Shown here one piece after another: positions 33,301-41,925 of a stretch of 64,000 bases of DNA. The position numbers and the translations under genes were made by a program. Each line of letters begins with the position of its first letter. Position 1 is the first letter of the stretch. Under the pieces are notes generated by a model. It searched no databases, was not told where the DNA came from, and worked only from the letters and a program-made list of their open reading frames with translations. The stretch comes from Serripes groenlandicus. Taxonomy: Eukaryota; Mollusca; Bivalvia; Cardiida; Cardiidae. The stretch is from positions 59,607,135-59,671,134 of the forward strand of contig JASEVX010000007.1 of assembly GCA_031761405.1 (NCBI GenBank), given 5' to 3'.

Positions 33301-35155
33301 TTCATTTGCATGTAGTACTTACCAATATTCACTTAACGTTCATCTCTCATTATTACTAAAAGTACTCATGCCATGGCCTCATTTCAGCACATACCATTTC
33401 ATTATTATACATATCGGGGCCTCATTGCACATTCTTTTCACGTGGACTTACCTAAACATCCTGACAAGTGAAGCGCACTCTACGACACCTATCTTGTCAT
33501 ATTTTCATCTGACTGAGTCGACTATGTCGCACTTCGTCGACCTTATAAAGCTATCTATAATTCTGAGTGCATTTCTTGTTGCTTTTGCAGGTAAATACAT
33601 TATCATTATTTTCATCTTCATTTCTTTTCATCTGCATTGAATGTCTCATTTGGTAAGTTTATTCGTAAATGTATTTGTTTTGTTGCATGTTATGTGAGAT
33701 ATATTTTCACCTGACTGAGTCGACTAAATTTGATCAGAATGTGTATTCACATAATATCTCGTCCAAGTTGGATAACTAGCCATATCGCACTAGTCAATCG
33801 AGAGTTATTGTCCTTTAATTATAGAAATTACCCTTAAATTGGTATTGTCAGTTCCATAACATTAGAAGCCTTTGTCCAATCATCACCATATTTAGTCAGA
33901 ATATGTATTGGCATAATATCTCGGACAAGTTCGATAACTAGTCATATAGCTTTAGTCAATCGAGAGTTATTGCCCTTTAATTATAGAAATTACCTAAAAT
34001 TGGTCTTGTCGGCTAAATAACTTGTGAAGCCTTTATCCGATCATCACCAAATTTAGACAATATGTTGATGGGCATAATATCTTGGTCAGGTTCGATAACT
34101 TGTCACGTTATCTTAGTCACTACACACGTATGCCCCTCGAAATGGCCAAAACTGTACTAACAGTGTCCGCTCTCTAACTGTGCCTGACGTACAACCAATT
34201 ATCACTATACTTGGTCTCAAAAAAACGGATGGGCGTATTTTGTGACATTCGACGCTCTTGTTATTTTATGTTTATGGTTTTACCTACTGATGTCTTGCAG
34301 AAAAACGGAAACATTATCAATTTATCAAGTCACTAATTGAAACAGTGAGCTTATCAGGATATGATTAATTCTTGATTTCTCAATAACTGACTAAACAGAA
34401 TGACATAATGGAGGATAATTAAAAGAATTGACATATGATCCGTCCCGCGAGTACATATGATCGAGGCATGATCCACCAAGTACGCATTAAATGTGGCGAA
34501 ACGGTGCAATATAATAACTTCTTTTTGTGAGTCAAGAACAAAACTATCGTAACATTGTTTTACTTTAACCATGCTTTAATATAAAACAGGACAACTCATT
34601 GGCACATTGGCATGTGGTTTTATTGGTTTATAAATCATTTAATTCACATGAGGATTGAAGATTGATGAAAAACATGACACAGACAATGAAAATGTAACTC
34701 TATAAATATATGTCGTTTCTGAAAACATAATTGAAAAACAATATCTAATCACGATGCATTTCTGATTATTGGAGAACGTAGAACGTATAAATATTCAACG
34801 GATTACATTGCGTATCATGAAATACTGATCGTCTGCTTTAAAAACATATAATGATATGTGTAAGATATTGATTATTGAAAAGATGTTTTATATACATTAT
34901 AAACATTTGAAAAAAAAGGAGAAATTGTTCAGGATTAACAATTCTTCTGTCAAGGAGATAATTACAATACATTCTATCTATATATTTTCAGGATTAACAA
35001 TTCTTCTGTCAAGGAGATAATTACAATACATTCTATCTATATATTTTTTTCAGTTGAACGCTGAACGTAGCGTAGATGTTGGAAATATTACGATGGAGGC
35101 TACTAGTGAAGATAGACCGCCGCCAGTGCCAAAAAGAAGGAATGAAAACCATTAA
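27181..35155 (+). CDS. Gene P: four-exon tandem-CARD adaptor (spliced model)
   Basis: Model: exons 27,181-27,393, 28,192-28,606, 32,212-33,041 and 35,054-35,155, total 1,560 nt, encoding 519 residues plus stop. Intron phases agree at all three joins (0, 1, 0), which is the main support. Order in the protein: a basic N terminus (DRKDKKKRHGK); a predicted helix at about 73-105; a CxxC (HCPSC); a proline-rich stretch with tyrosines in YVNYPN and NPMYSRQ; RRR at the exon 2/3 join; CARD 1 at about 220-303; CLLC near 324-327; CARD 2 at about 331-407; CMC at 416-418; a Ser/Thr-rich linker; and a C-terminal RPPPVPKRR. The YVN and PPVPKR stretches resemble SH2- and SH3-ligand motifs, so a signalling scaffold is plausible. 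That is inference: such short motifs occur by chance. No kinase, helicase or membrane segment is seen, which argues against RIPK2-, RIG-I- or MAVS-type identity. Confidence 0.6.
27394..28191 (+). other. Intron 1 of gene P (model)
   Basis: From GTAGGT to CACCACAG. No repeat or frame recognised inside. Confidence 0.5.
28192..28606 (+). CDS. Gene P exon 2 (helix, CxxC and proline-rich region)
   Basis: The acceptor CTATCACCACAG ends at 28,191 and the donor is CCAG|GTCTGT at 28,607. The exon is 415 nt, open in phase 0 at its start and leaving one base (G) at its end, which matches exon 3. The open frame runs on past the donor only to a stop at 28,639-28,641, so a short read-through isoform is possible. 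The donor is weak at +3/+4. The encoded segment is probably disordered apart from an amphipathic helix at its start (DDLTIDRITSTVLMVVKQEL). Codons read like protein rather than repeat. Confidence 0.58.
28711..29110 (+). mobile_element. Hairpin-ended repeat in gene P intron 2
   Basis: Left end AATCACCTGAGCCGAAGAAAG/CTCAAGGTGAT folds as a hairpin followed by TCCGTCATCTGTCGTCCGTC, the complement of the end seen at 1,050-1,115. Core words (TTGGTAGAACTGTTCCTTGG, AAAAACATGGCAG) recur at 30,940-31,280, which ends with a TCACTCAGGTGATCG word at 31,446. The two parts may be one element split by the inverted block at 29,120-30,862. Confidence 0.5.
29120..30862 (-). repeat. Inverted paralogue of 10,391-12,095, inside gene P intron 2
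   Basis: Reverse complement of the unit A/B block over ~1.7 kb, with the inner ~270-bp direct repeats also inverted. It lies between two parts of a hairpin-ended repeat, as if inserted there. Confidence 0.8.
30900..31480 (+). repeat. Tandem-core repeat, right part
   Basis: Two diverged cores (TGATTGGTAACACACCCGT..., CATATTGATTTCGTTGAAAAAC) share CTTTCAAAATTGTTCAAAG and GCGGCATCAGAAAAGG-type words with 28,840-29,090. It ends CTCAGGTGATCGATTTAGG. Confidence 0.5.
31613..31794 (+). mobile_element. TTAACCC-family MITE
   Basis: Left TTAATTCTTTCCCTGATACAG, right GCGTCTGTATGTGCGAAAG plus TGTTAA. It contains CAATTTCTCCTTTTGCCACA. Confidence 0.75.
31941..32170 (+). mobile_element. TTAACCC-family MITE, 41 bp before the CARD exon acceptor
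   Basis: Ends TTAACCCTTTCCCACATACA and TTTATGAGGGAATGGGTTAA. The centre has a palindrome (GGAGAAATTGCTCGTTTTGA, GCAATTTCTTC). It occupies the last part of intron 2, so it may hold branch-point or splicing signals of exon 3. Confidence 0.85.
32212..33041 (+). CDS. Gene P exon 3 (both CARD modules)
   Basis: Homologous to the unit A and B exons, roughly half identical through the CARDs. It starts after the acceptor TTACATCTAG (ends 32,211) in phase 1, so the split codon plus RRRSK joins exon 2; the unit A exon has RRRGS at the same place. An ATG start is absent: the listed frame opens at TTG, which supports an internal exon. The chosen 3' end is GAG|GTAATG at 33,042. If unspliced, the frame continues to a TAG/TAA-region stop at 33,149 and adds about 36 residues with a hydrophobic tail. 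The unit A and B copies read through the equivalent position (AAA GTCATG), so the donor may be specific to this paralogue. Confidence 0.78.
33729..34262 (-). mobile_element. Inverted, shortened 161-bp core element
   Basis: Reverse complement of the element at 15,673-17,130, keeping its AACAAGAGCG end (at 34,262) and about three cores, without the GC tract. It lies downstream of the CARD exon here, but upstream of it in units A and B. Confidence 0.8.
34935..35053 (+). repeat. 57-bp tandem duplication carrying the exon 4 acceptor
   Basis: GATTAACAATTCTTCTGTCA begins at 34,935 and 34,992. Each unit ends TATATTTT(TTT)CAG. The second has three or more extra T, giving the stronger polypyrimidine tract before 35,054. 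Confidence 0.9.
35054..35155 (+). CDS. Gene P exon 4 (short proline-rich C terminus), candidate
   Basis: A strong acceptor (ATATTTTTTTCAG, ends 35,053) precedes a 34-codon phase-0 frame ending in TAA. It encodes an acidic stretch and then RPPPVPKRRNENH. The phase fits the exon 3 donor at 33,042. The exon is short and was found by splice-site and frame reasoning only, so it is less certain than exons 2 and 3. The 57-bp tandem duplication just before it (34,935-35,053) has copied the acceptor; use of the upstream AG at 34,990-34,991 would give GAT TAA and truncate the protein. Confidence 0.45.
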   Translation: MNAERSVDVGNITMEATSEDRPPPVPKRRNENH

Positions 35156-35369
35156 ACACTTGATCACTTATGAAACGGATGTATAACAACCTATGTATGA
35201 ACATCACAACGCAATCGGATCACATCGGATCATCTGGGCAATTAATTTGGATCAGAGAGACAAGTTTATGTGTGAAAACATTGCTGCAAAAGATAATAAC
35301 TCATTATTAGAAGCTGCTGCTGAGAACATGTGTTGAAGTCATTATTTGTGCTCATATGAACCGACGCTA

Positions 35370-35575
35370 AATGGGGAATCCGTTGTGGTCTAGTGGCCAG
35401 GCGTCCCAGATTCGACCCGCAGTCGCCGCGCAACGGGTATGGTGGGGTGCCCATGGGCAAGGCACATTTCCTAGCCTGGTACTGGTTTGTTTGTTCATAG
35501 GTTATGGATAAGTGAACTGTCGTCGTGATATAACTGAAATAATGTTTAAAATTACATGAAATTATCAAACGTATG
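35370..35575 (+). mobile_element. Third tRNA-like SINE type at the unit B border
   Basis: Head TGTGGTCTAGTGGCCAGGCG with a box-B-like AGATTCGACCCGC, body GGTACTGGTTTGTTTGTTC, and tail GTCGTGATATAACTGAAATA as in the other families. It ends ~45 bp before the left edge of unit B. Confidence 0.6.
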
Positions 35576-35630
35576 CCTATTTGCATGAACATCCTCAAAC
35601 ATGGATCATTATATCATGTTATTGTAGCCG

Positions 35631-35908
35631 AGCCCCGGTAGCTCAGTCAGGTTGTCAATCCAAGGGCTAAGAGTTCGAATACCAGCTCGGACAGAAATAT
35701 TTCCGACATTTGACAAAAGTCAATGCGACAAGCGACATTCATCTTCCACAAATTGTCTAAAAGTGTATGTGGAAAGACAGTCAGTTGCTTGGAAATACGG
35801 TTTTGTGGTGTTGTGATGTCAGGAAGCACATGAGTAGCAGAACTGACTGTTGTGATATGACTGGAAAATTCCCCAATCATTCCATCCATCAATCAATCAA
35901 TCAATCAA
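35631..35908 (+). mobile_element. tRNA-derived SINE, unit B counterpart
   Basis: Same element as 11-288, with only a few base changes (GGCTAAGAG for GGCTGGGAG in the head). It lies at the extreme left of unit B. Confidence 0.8.
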
Positions 35909-38900
35909 GTAACCTTTTATTGTAAATGTGTGTACATCAGCGGATAGAAACAAGCGGGTCCCAGTCTACATAGTTACATACTTTTGGGTGAAATCATCAA
36001 AACAAATACGAAAGTATTCGTATATACAGAAAACAGGAGGGCCACGATGTCCCTGGATCTCTCACCTGACTTATGCAATGTGATTTGTCATGCCAACCAC
36101 ACAGTCAACCACTTATTTTGTGGTCAGGTAAGCTAATACAATAGGCCCAAGAGGGCCAGTATCGCTCCACTGCCATTAGGCAAAAATCTCCAAACAGCCC
36201 CGACTCCTGGTGGCCATGTTGTTAGACCAATCACCATGGCTTGAAAAAATCTCGTAGAGAGTCATCCAAGAAACATTTCTGCATTATTTCTTTTGAAAAT
36301 CGGCCAGACACTTTCGTAGGAAAATATTTTTTAAGTTTTCACTATAGCCATATAAGGCAAAATATCCCGCCCTCTGGCGGCCATGTTCTTCGACCATTCA
36401 ACAAGCGGACATGACCCCTATTCGAACTTGGTCTAGATATCGTCAATACAAACTTTCTGACAAAGTTTCAACATGCTCAAGTTTAAAATGCGGCTTCTAG
36501 AGTGTTAACAAGATTTTTTTTCAATTTGGCCTAGTGACCTTGTGTTTGACCCGACATGACCCAGTTTCGAACTTGGCCTAGAGTTGATGGAGATATATGT
36601 TCTGATAAACTTTCATAAAGATTGGATGAAAAATGTTGCCTCTAGAGTAGTAACAAGCAAATGTTGACGACGAACGACGGACGACGGACAAAAGGCGATC
36701 ACAATAACTCACCTTGAGCACTACGTGCTCTGGTGAGCTAAAAATGAAGGAATTCTGGTGAGGTCATTTAGAGGATGCTTTCTGTGAAGTTTAATCTCAA
36801 TGGACCCACTGGTTACTAAGGAGAAGATGTTGACGGATGACGCACGATACACGACGGACGCCGGACAAAAGGCCATCACAATAACTCACCTTGAGCACTT
36901 CTTGCTCAGGTGAGTTTAAAAAGAGAACAGCTCTTTAAAGTACCTACGCGGAATAAAATATAACAGAAACTCACACACCTGCTTGTACGTACTAGAATGG
37001 AAATGAACAACACACGATTTAAACTCGCAAGAATATAATCACGGATGCCTTCTTTTAGATAATGCATATAATGGTACAGTGGTACAGTGGTAGAGCGTCG
37101 GCCTCTCGTACCAAAGGTCCCAGGTTCGAATTCCATGATGAGCGAGTTTTGGGGATAGTCACACACAAACGGCCCGAGTGCTGGTTATGTCTTCAGGAAG
37201 CAGACATCGATATTGATTAAAGCTTAAAGCTTGTTTCGCAATCGCTGTAAAATAAATTAGTGTTAACTAAAAGTATGATATAAAAAGAGGAAGCATGGTT
37301 GTTAATCCAGTCTCTTATATCAGGAATGCATACAACTTGACACACGGATAACAAACCTTTATCTCCCGAACTCCCTAAAAAAGACCCGTCCATGATCAAA
37401 ATTGGACGACTCTATTTTTCAAGTAATAATAGTTTTGGAATATTGTGATAACTAAAATGCAAACAATGCAGAGTGCAGGTGAGGCTGCTCGTTACGACCT
37501 GACTCTCCTGAATCTGTATTGTTCGCAAAAGTTTCAAAGTTGCCTTGGCACTGAAAAAGTTAATGGACTTTGTCATTTTCAGTTATATAAGGGACATACA
37601 AATACATGAACATGTATGTATGTTTATGTCTCTGGTGATATCACGGCGTTTCCTGTGCAATTTTCTAATGTTACCGGTACTATTTGTCCTAACACAGATG
37701 CATCAGTCGCAATTTAATCCCCCGCCAACCTGAGCGCCAAAGAGCGAGCCATTACTACCGTTTTTAAAGTCTTTAGTAAGAACCCATCGGGGATCGAACC
37801 CACTTGCATGTGCATTTTGACACATCTCAGGCAGACAAATTTTGAAAACAGTTTAGAAAAAGGAGAGTAATGATTCCAGGATTACATGTATACTTTCACT
37901 TTTTGCCAAGATGTTTTCAAAGAAGTCCGCTACATATTTGTTGCACGTGGGAAAGTGCATCTTACGGAATAATGAATAACTGGGATGATCTTCCAGTCCT
38001 TTCTGACTATGAGAAATAGGCCTTTAGCAACTGTGCCGGAGAAATTGAGACTAAAAAAAAATAATTTTATCAATAAGAGCTAAAGTGTGCAATTTGATTA
38101 ATGTGTGCCAATCTGCAAATTTAATCCAACCTTTTCTTTTATTCAAAAATGATAGACCTTCAAAAGGGCGTTCATAGTCTTATTTTGACATGAAAGCCAC
38201 TAGATTTGTGAAAAATATGACATACTCTTCCACCTTCATATTATTAAAGTATCTCAGATTATAAACCTCCCACGGTTATTGGATAGCATGTTAAAGGTCT
38301 CGAAAACAGAACACAACAGAATAATTGACACCGGAATACATCTCTGTTGTAAATCAGTTGGCATATACTTATTATATCGAGACCAATAAATATATTTACA
38401 TGTATATAAATATCAAAATAATGAAATGTGATCATTAAAAGAGTGTGCATAGATGGGCATGACTTTGTTCTAGTATCATTAATTCGTCGTTGCATATTGC
38501 ATTGTTATATGTGGTATCGGGTCAAAAAGGCTAATTCCTAAAAAGGCCTTGGTTAAAAAGGACCAGGTCAAAAAGGCCCACTTTTAATCCCCAATACAAG
38601 ATAAGTATTGTGTCGTAGAAAAATGATTTTTTCTAATATTTATAAATTGTGGTTTGTAAGTTACATTGCAATACTATTATTTATAACTAACCATTATGTT
38701 TTTTGTAGCTATTAAGTTAAATTTTCATCATAATAGTAATGCAGAATGGCATCACAGGATCAACTGTAAAGCTGGGGGATCTTCGCTCGGATTTTACAGA
38801 CTGGTACCTCTACTGAGACAGGAAGCAGATCTGGTTAAGTAGCGGTTGCCACAACTGATTATGCAGGGGCAAGCAGCACATTATCGAGGAGGATGGACGT

Positions 38901-39240
38901 CTCTGTTACAACCTGCTGGGATCAATACTCTTCCGTGGAATGGAAGATGAAAGTTGAAATCGATTATTATGAAATATGACACTTATCTTAACATTATCAA
39001 CCATTTAGAGTCGATTTTTTTTCATGATATAGTTATAAAACTTAAATATGAAATTGAAAACTGGTTTCACAAAGTGAGTCTTTTTAACCCAGTCCATTTA
39101 GGATTTTGGCATATATGGTAATGGACCTTTTTAGTTTTGGTCCTTTATGATCCCGATTCCTAATATCGCTTTACGCGAATCTTATATATTAATAATTTAA
39201 TATGTATTCTTCTTTAATGTTAATCATTATCCTGCTGTAC

Positions 39241-39775
39241 ACAACTTTTTTTTGGTCGATCGGCCGCATTTTTGCGAAAATAGTCGAGACCCTGCGAGCA
39301 CTGTCGAGCACTACCCTATACCTTCGGGGGAAGATCTTGCGCGATCGCCTCAGTCCTCCGAGGGTCGAGTACCGAACAAGTGATCGGCTACTGTTTTTAA
39401 ACATGTTGAAAAACAGTAGCCGATCAAAAACCGTCGGCCCGTGATCGTCTATTCGTCCGAGGGTCCCCTTGTCTCGCCCGCCCTCTGGAGCTTTCGTATT
39501 GCCTCTGTCGCTCTCTACCGAGCATCGTGCCTTTGTCGTGTACCTGCAGGTACTTGCGCGTACTTTCGCCTCGGAAACGTGTCGATTGCGCGAGGAACGT
39601 CCGTGATTCGTCCCCCCACCATGGTCCATTGGTCTGGACTCAATCGGGTCAAAAAGAGGAAGATTGGAGGCGATTCAGGACGACAATCGAGCCGATCAAA
39701 AAAATTGATTCATCGGGGACAATCTGGTCCAGATCGGGCCGATTGGAAAAAACAATCCTTGGTGAAATGGCCGCT
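39241..39775 (+). mobile_element. Unit B copy of the GC-rich TIR element, left end deleted
   Basis: The body and right TIR match 3,997-4,525, but the left TIR and ~360 bp to its left are gone. The body is joined directly to ACAAC at a T-run. It could no longer be mobilised in cis. Confidence 0.75.
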
Positions 39776-41734
39776 TCAGACACACGTGTCTATTGTTTGA
39801 GATAGAGGGAGTAGGCGGTATATTGATTGCATGTGAAGTACAAACGCCACAAACTGCCTTCGTGTTGCCAGTTAATCCCGCAACCGCTGTTTCGGATGTA
39901 AACTCGAGCCAAAGATGGAATTTTCCGACAATTTCTCTGCACAAATTATATAATGTTCAAGCTTGTACAAATCGACTGTTTTTGCTGGCTTAAATAGTCA
40001 GAACTACGGCTTTTCCGGCTGGCAATATTATCAGTAGACAGATCCAGCTAACTTCAAACACATACTCATTTCAGAATGTACATACTACACGAAAATACAT
40101 ATATAAAAATTACAATTCCATGTCAATGCGACAAGCGTCAATCGTCTCCCCCAATAGGCTAACAGTCTATGTGGAAAAGCAGCCAGTTGGTTGGAAAATC
40201 GCCGTGATATGACTGAACAAAATTGTTGAAAACGACGTTAAACCCAAATCATTCAAACATTTCCATATCTAATGAACGTGTTCACTCAAAAACAACAACA
40301 CTAACAAACTAAACAAGCATACTGCGACGATGGTTCTCTCTTGTCTCTACTACTCTCACGACACCGCACGAATAATGAAACAAGCTATCGAGTTGTCGCG
40401 AGAACAGCGTCAAATTCGCTTGAATATTTCTTCTCCTCGTGAATCACGACGTAAATAGATGTTCAGAACACGAAGAATATATTGTACATTACTAACCTCA
40501 AATCACATGCAGTTTGTCGCGAGAACAGCGTCAAATTCACTTGAAAAGTTCTTCTCCTCGTGTAAAAGTACGGGAAACGGAAGTTGTAATGGCTATGTGA
40601 AGTGCTCTCTGGTTGGTCGATATTTGGTCGTGTCCGGATGTTTAGCCAATCAGCGATCAGGTAATAGGAAACCATTTCTTTTTGTGTCGATATATTTAGT
40701 TTTGACGTGTCTGTGTTTTCCGCGGAAATGGTACACCTTACGGCAACTCAAATATTAAGAAAACGAAGAGACGGATCAAAAATCGGGACGATCACTGATG
40801 GGCTACACAACGCACACCGGGTGGTTTATAAATTCGCAAAACTGTGGGAGGAGATAGTTTTCGCCCGTTTCCATAGCGACGGTGGTTTCTTTGGCGACCA
40901 TACTACAAAAAGGAACAACTAGAGCCTAGACCCTTCATCCCTACCAAGTTTGGTCGAAATCCGTTGAATAGTTTTGGCGCTACGCTTGCCACAAACAAAC
41001 AAACGGACAGAAACGAAGACCGACTTTAAGGGTCTCTAGAAGAGAGAACAAATAAATAGAGAACTTAATTGTAATCTGTTTATTCATGTATCATTTGTAT
41101 CACTCACAATGTTAAATACATTTATTTACAGGAATTAAAACGAAGTACTGTTAACTTGTTGCAACACATCACGCGGAGAAAGTTATATATGTATATAGAC
41201 TTAATAACATTTTCTATAAAAAAGAAACGTGGCCCAATTAGCCAGCTGTCAATAAAACGTTATAGGCTGTCAAACTGTAGACCTCTGAACCAGTCTATAG
41301 CCAAACACTGTCTTCCTTTTCATCTGAAATATATCAATATTATAGATAGGCCCTAGTTCAATTCCTGGAACTACGGGGAACCAACCTAGGCCTTAGTTCA
41401 ATCCGAGACATATAAATACATGTATTGATATGTCTCTGGTTGAACGCATGAGACAACGGGGAACCAACATAGGTCCTAATTAAAGTCCTGGGACAACGGG
41501 TAACCAACTTAGGCTATAGTCCAATGGTTGGGACAAAGGGGAACCAACCTATGCTATAGTTCAATTCCTGTTACAACGGGGAACAAACATAGGCCCTTGT
41601 TCAAGTCCTGGGACAACGGGGAACCATCATATGCCCTAGTTCAATGCCTGTGACTACGGAGAACTAACCTAGGCCGTATAGTTCAATGCCTGGGACTATG
41701 GGGAACCAACCTAGACCCTAGTTCGATTTTGTTT

Positions 41735-41925
41735 TAAGACACCCCACCTTCTTTCAGTACCATTAACGTTTGTAAAAAGTCCGACGTAATCAACATGGCT
41801 TTGGGTCTCAAACCTCGATGCTCCATGACCGTTGACCTCAACTCAACACTTCGGTCCGAATCTCGATTACTTCCGTCTGAACTATTCGGTTCAAATGACT
41901 CAACGAATGACACAACGCGTGCTGA
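41735..41925 (-). pseudogene. Orphan C-terminal fragment of a CARD-family exon, unit B
   Basis: Minus-strand sequence matches the last ~60 codons of the unit A/B CARD exon, including the words SSDGSNRDSD, VELRS, VMEHRG and LKEGGVS plus the TAA and the bases after it. It remains open but is cut off from any CARD by a SINE (41,926-42,195). It differs from both full copies more than they differ from each other, so it is an older duplicate. In unit A the equivalent has lost about 150 bp and only a ~50-bp stub remains at 6,481-6,530. Confidence 0.8.

Larger units (their letters stand above)
33042..35053 (+). other. Intron 3 of gene P (model), with satellite relics
   Basis: Contains the inverted 161-bp core element (33,729-34,262), a possible signal-peptide-like frame (33,524-33,590), a repeated word TTTTCA(T/C)CTGACTGAGTCG at 33,502 and 33,703, and AT-rich sequence at 34,263-34,930. 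Confidence 0.45.
23855..35620 (+). other. Spacer between the two units, holding the plus-strand CARD gene
   Basis: This ~11.8-kb segment occurs once in the window. It holds the four-exon CARD gene P, at least four TTAACCC-type MITEs, inverted copies of three blocks that also exist in units A and B, a tRNA-derived SINE just before the unit B border, and AT-rich sequence with no other recognisable gene. If the locus is a tandem array with a ~35.6-kb period, this spacer should recur to the right of unit B outside the window. Confidence 0.8.

Noticed and set aside
33221..33640. 139-codon hydrophobic membrane protein frame
   Set aside because: AT-rich chance frame crossing repeated words; only the small 33,524-33,590 part with a donor seemed worth a note.
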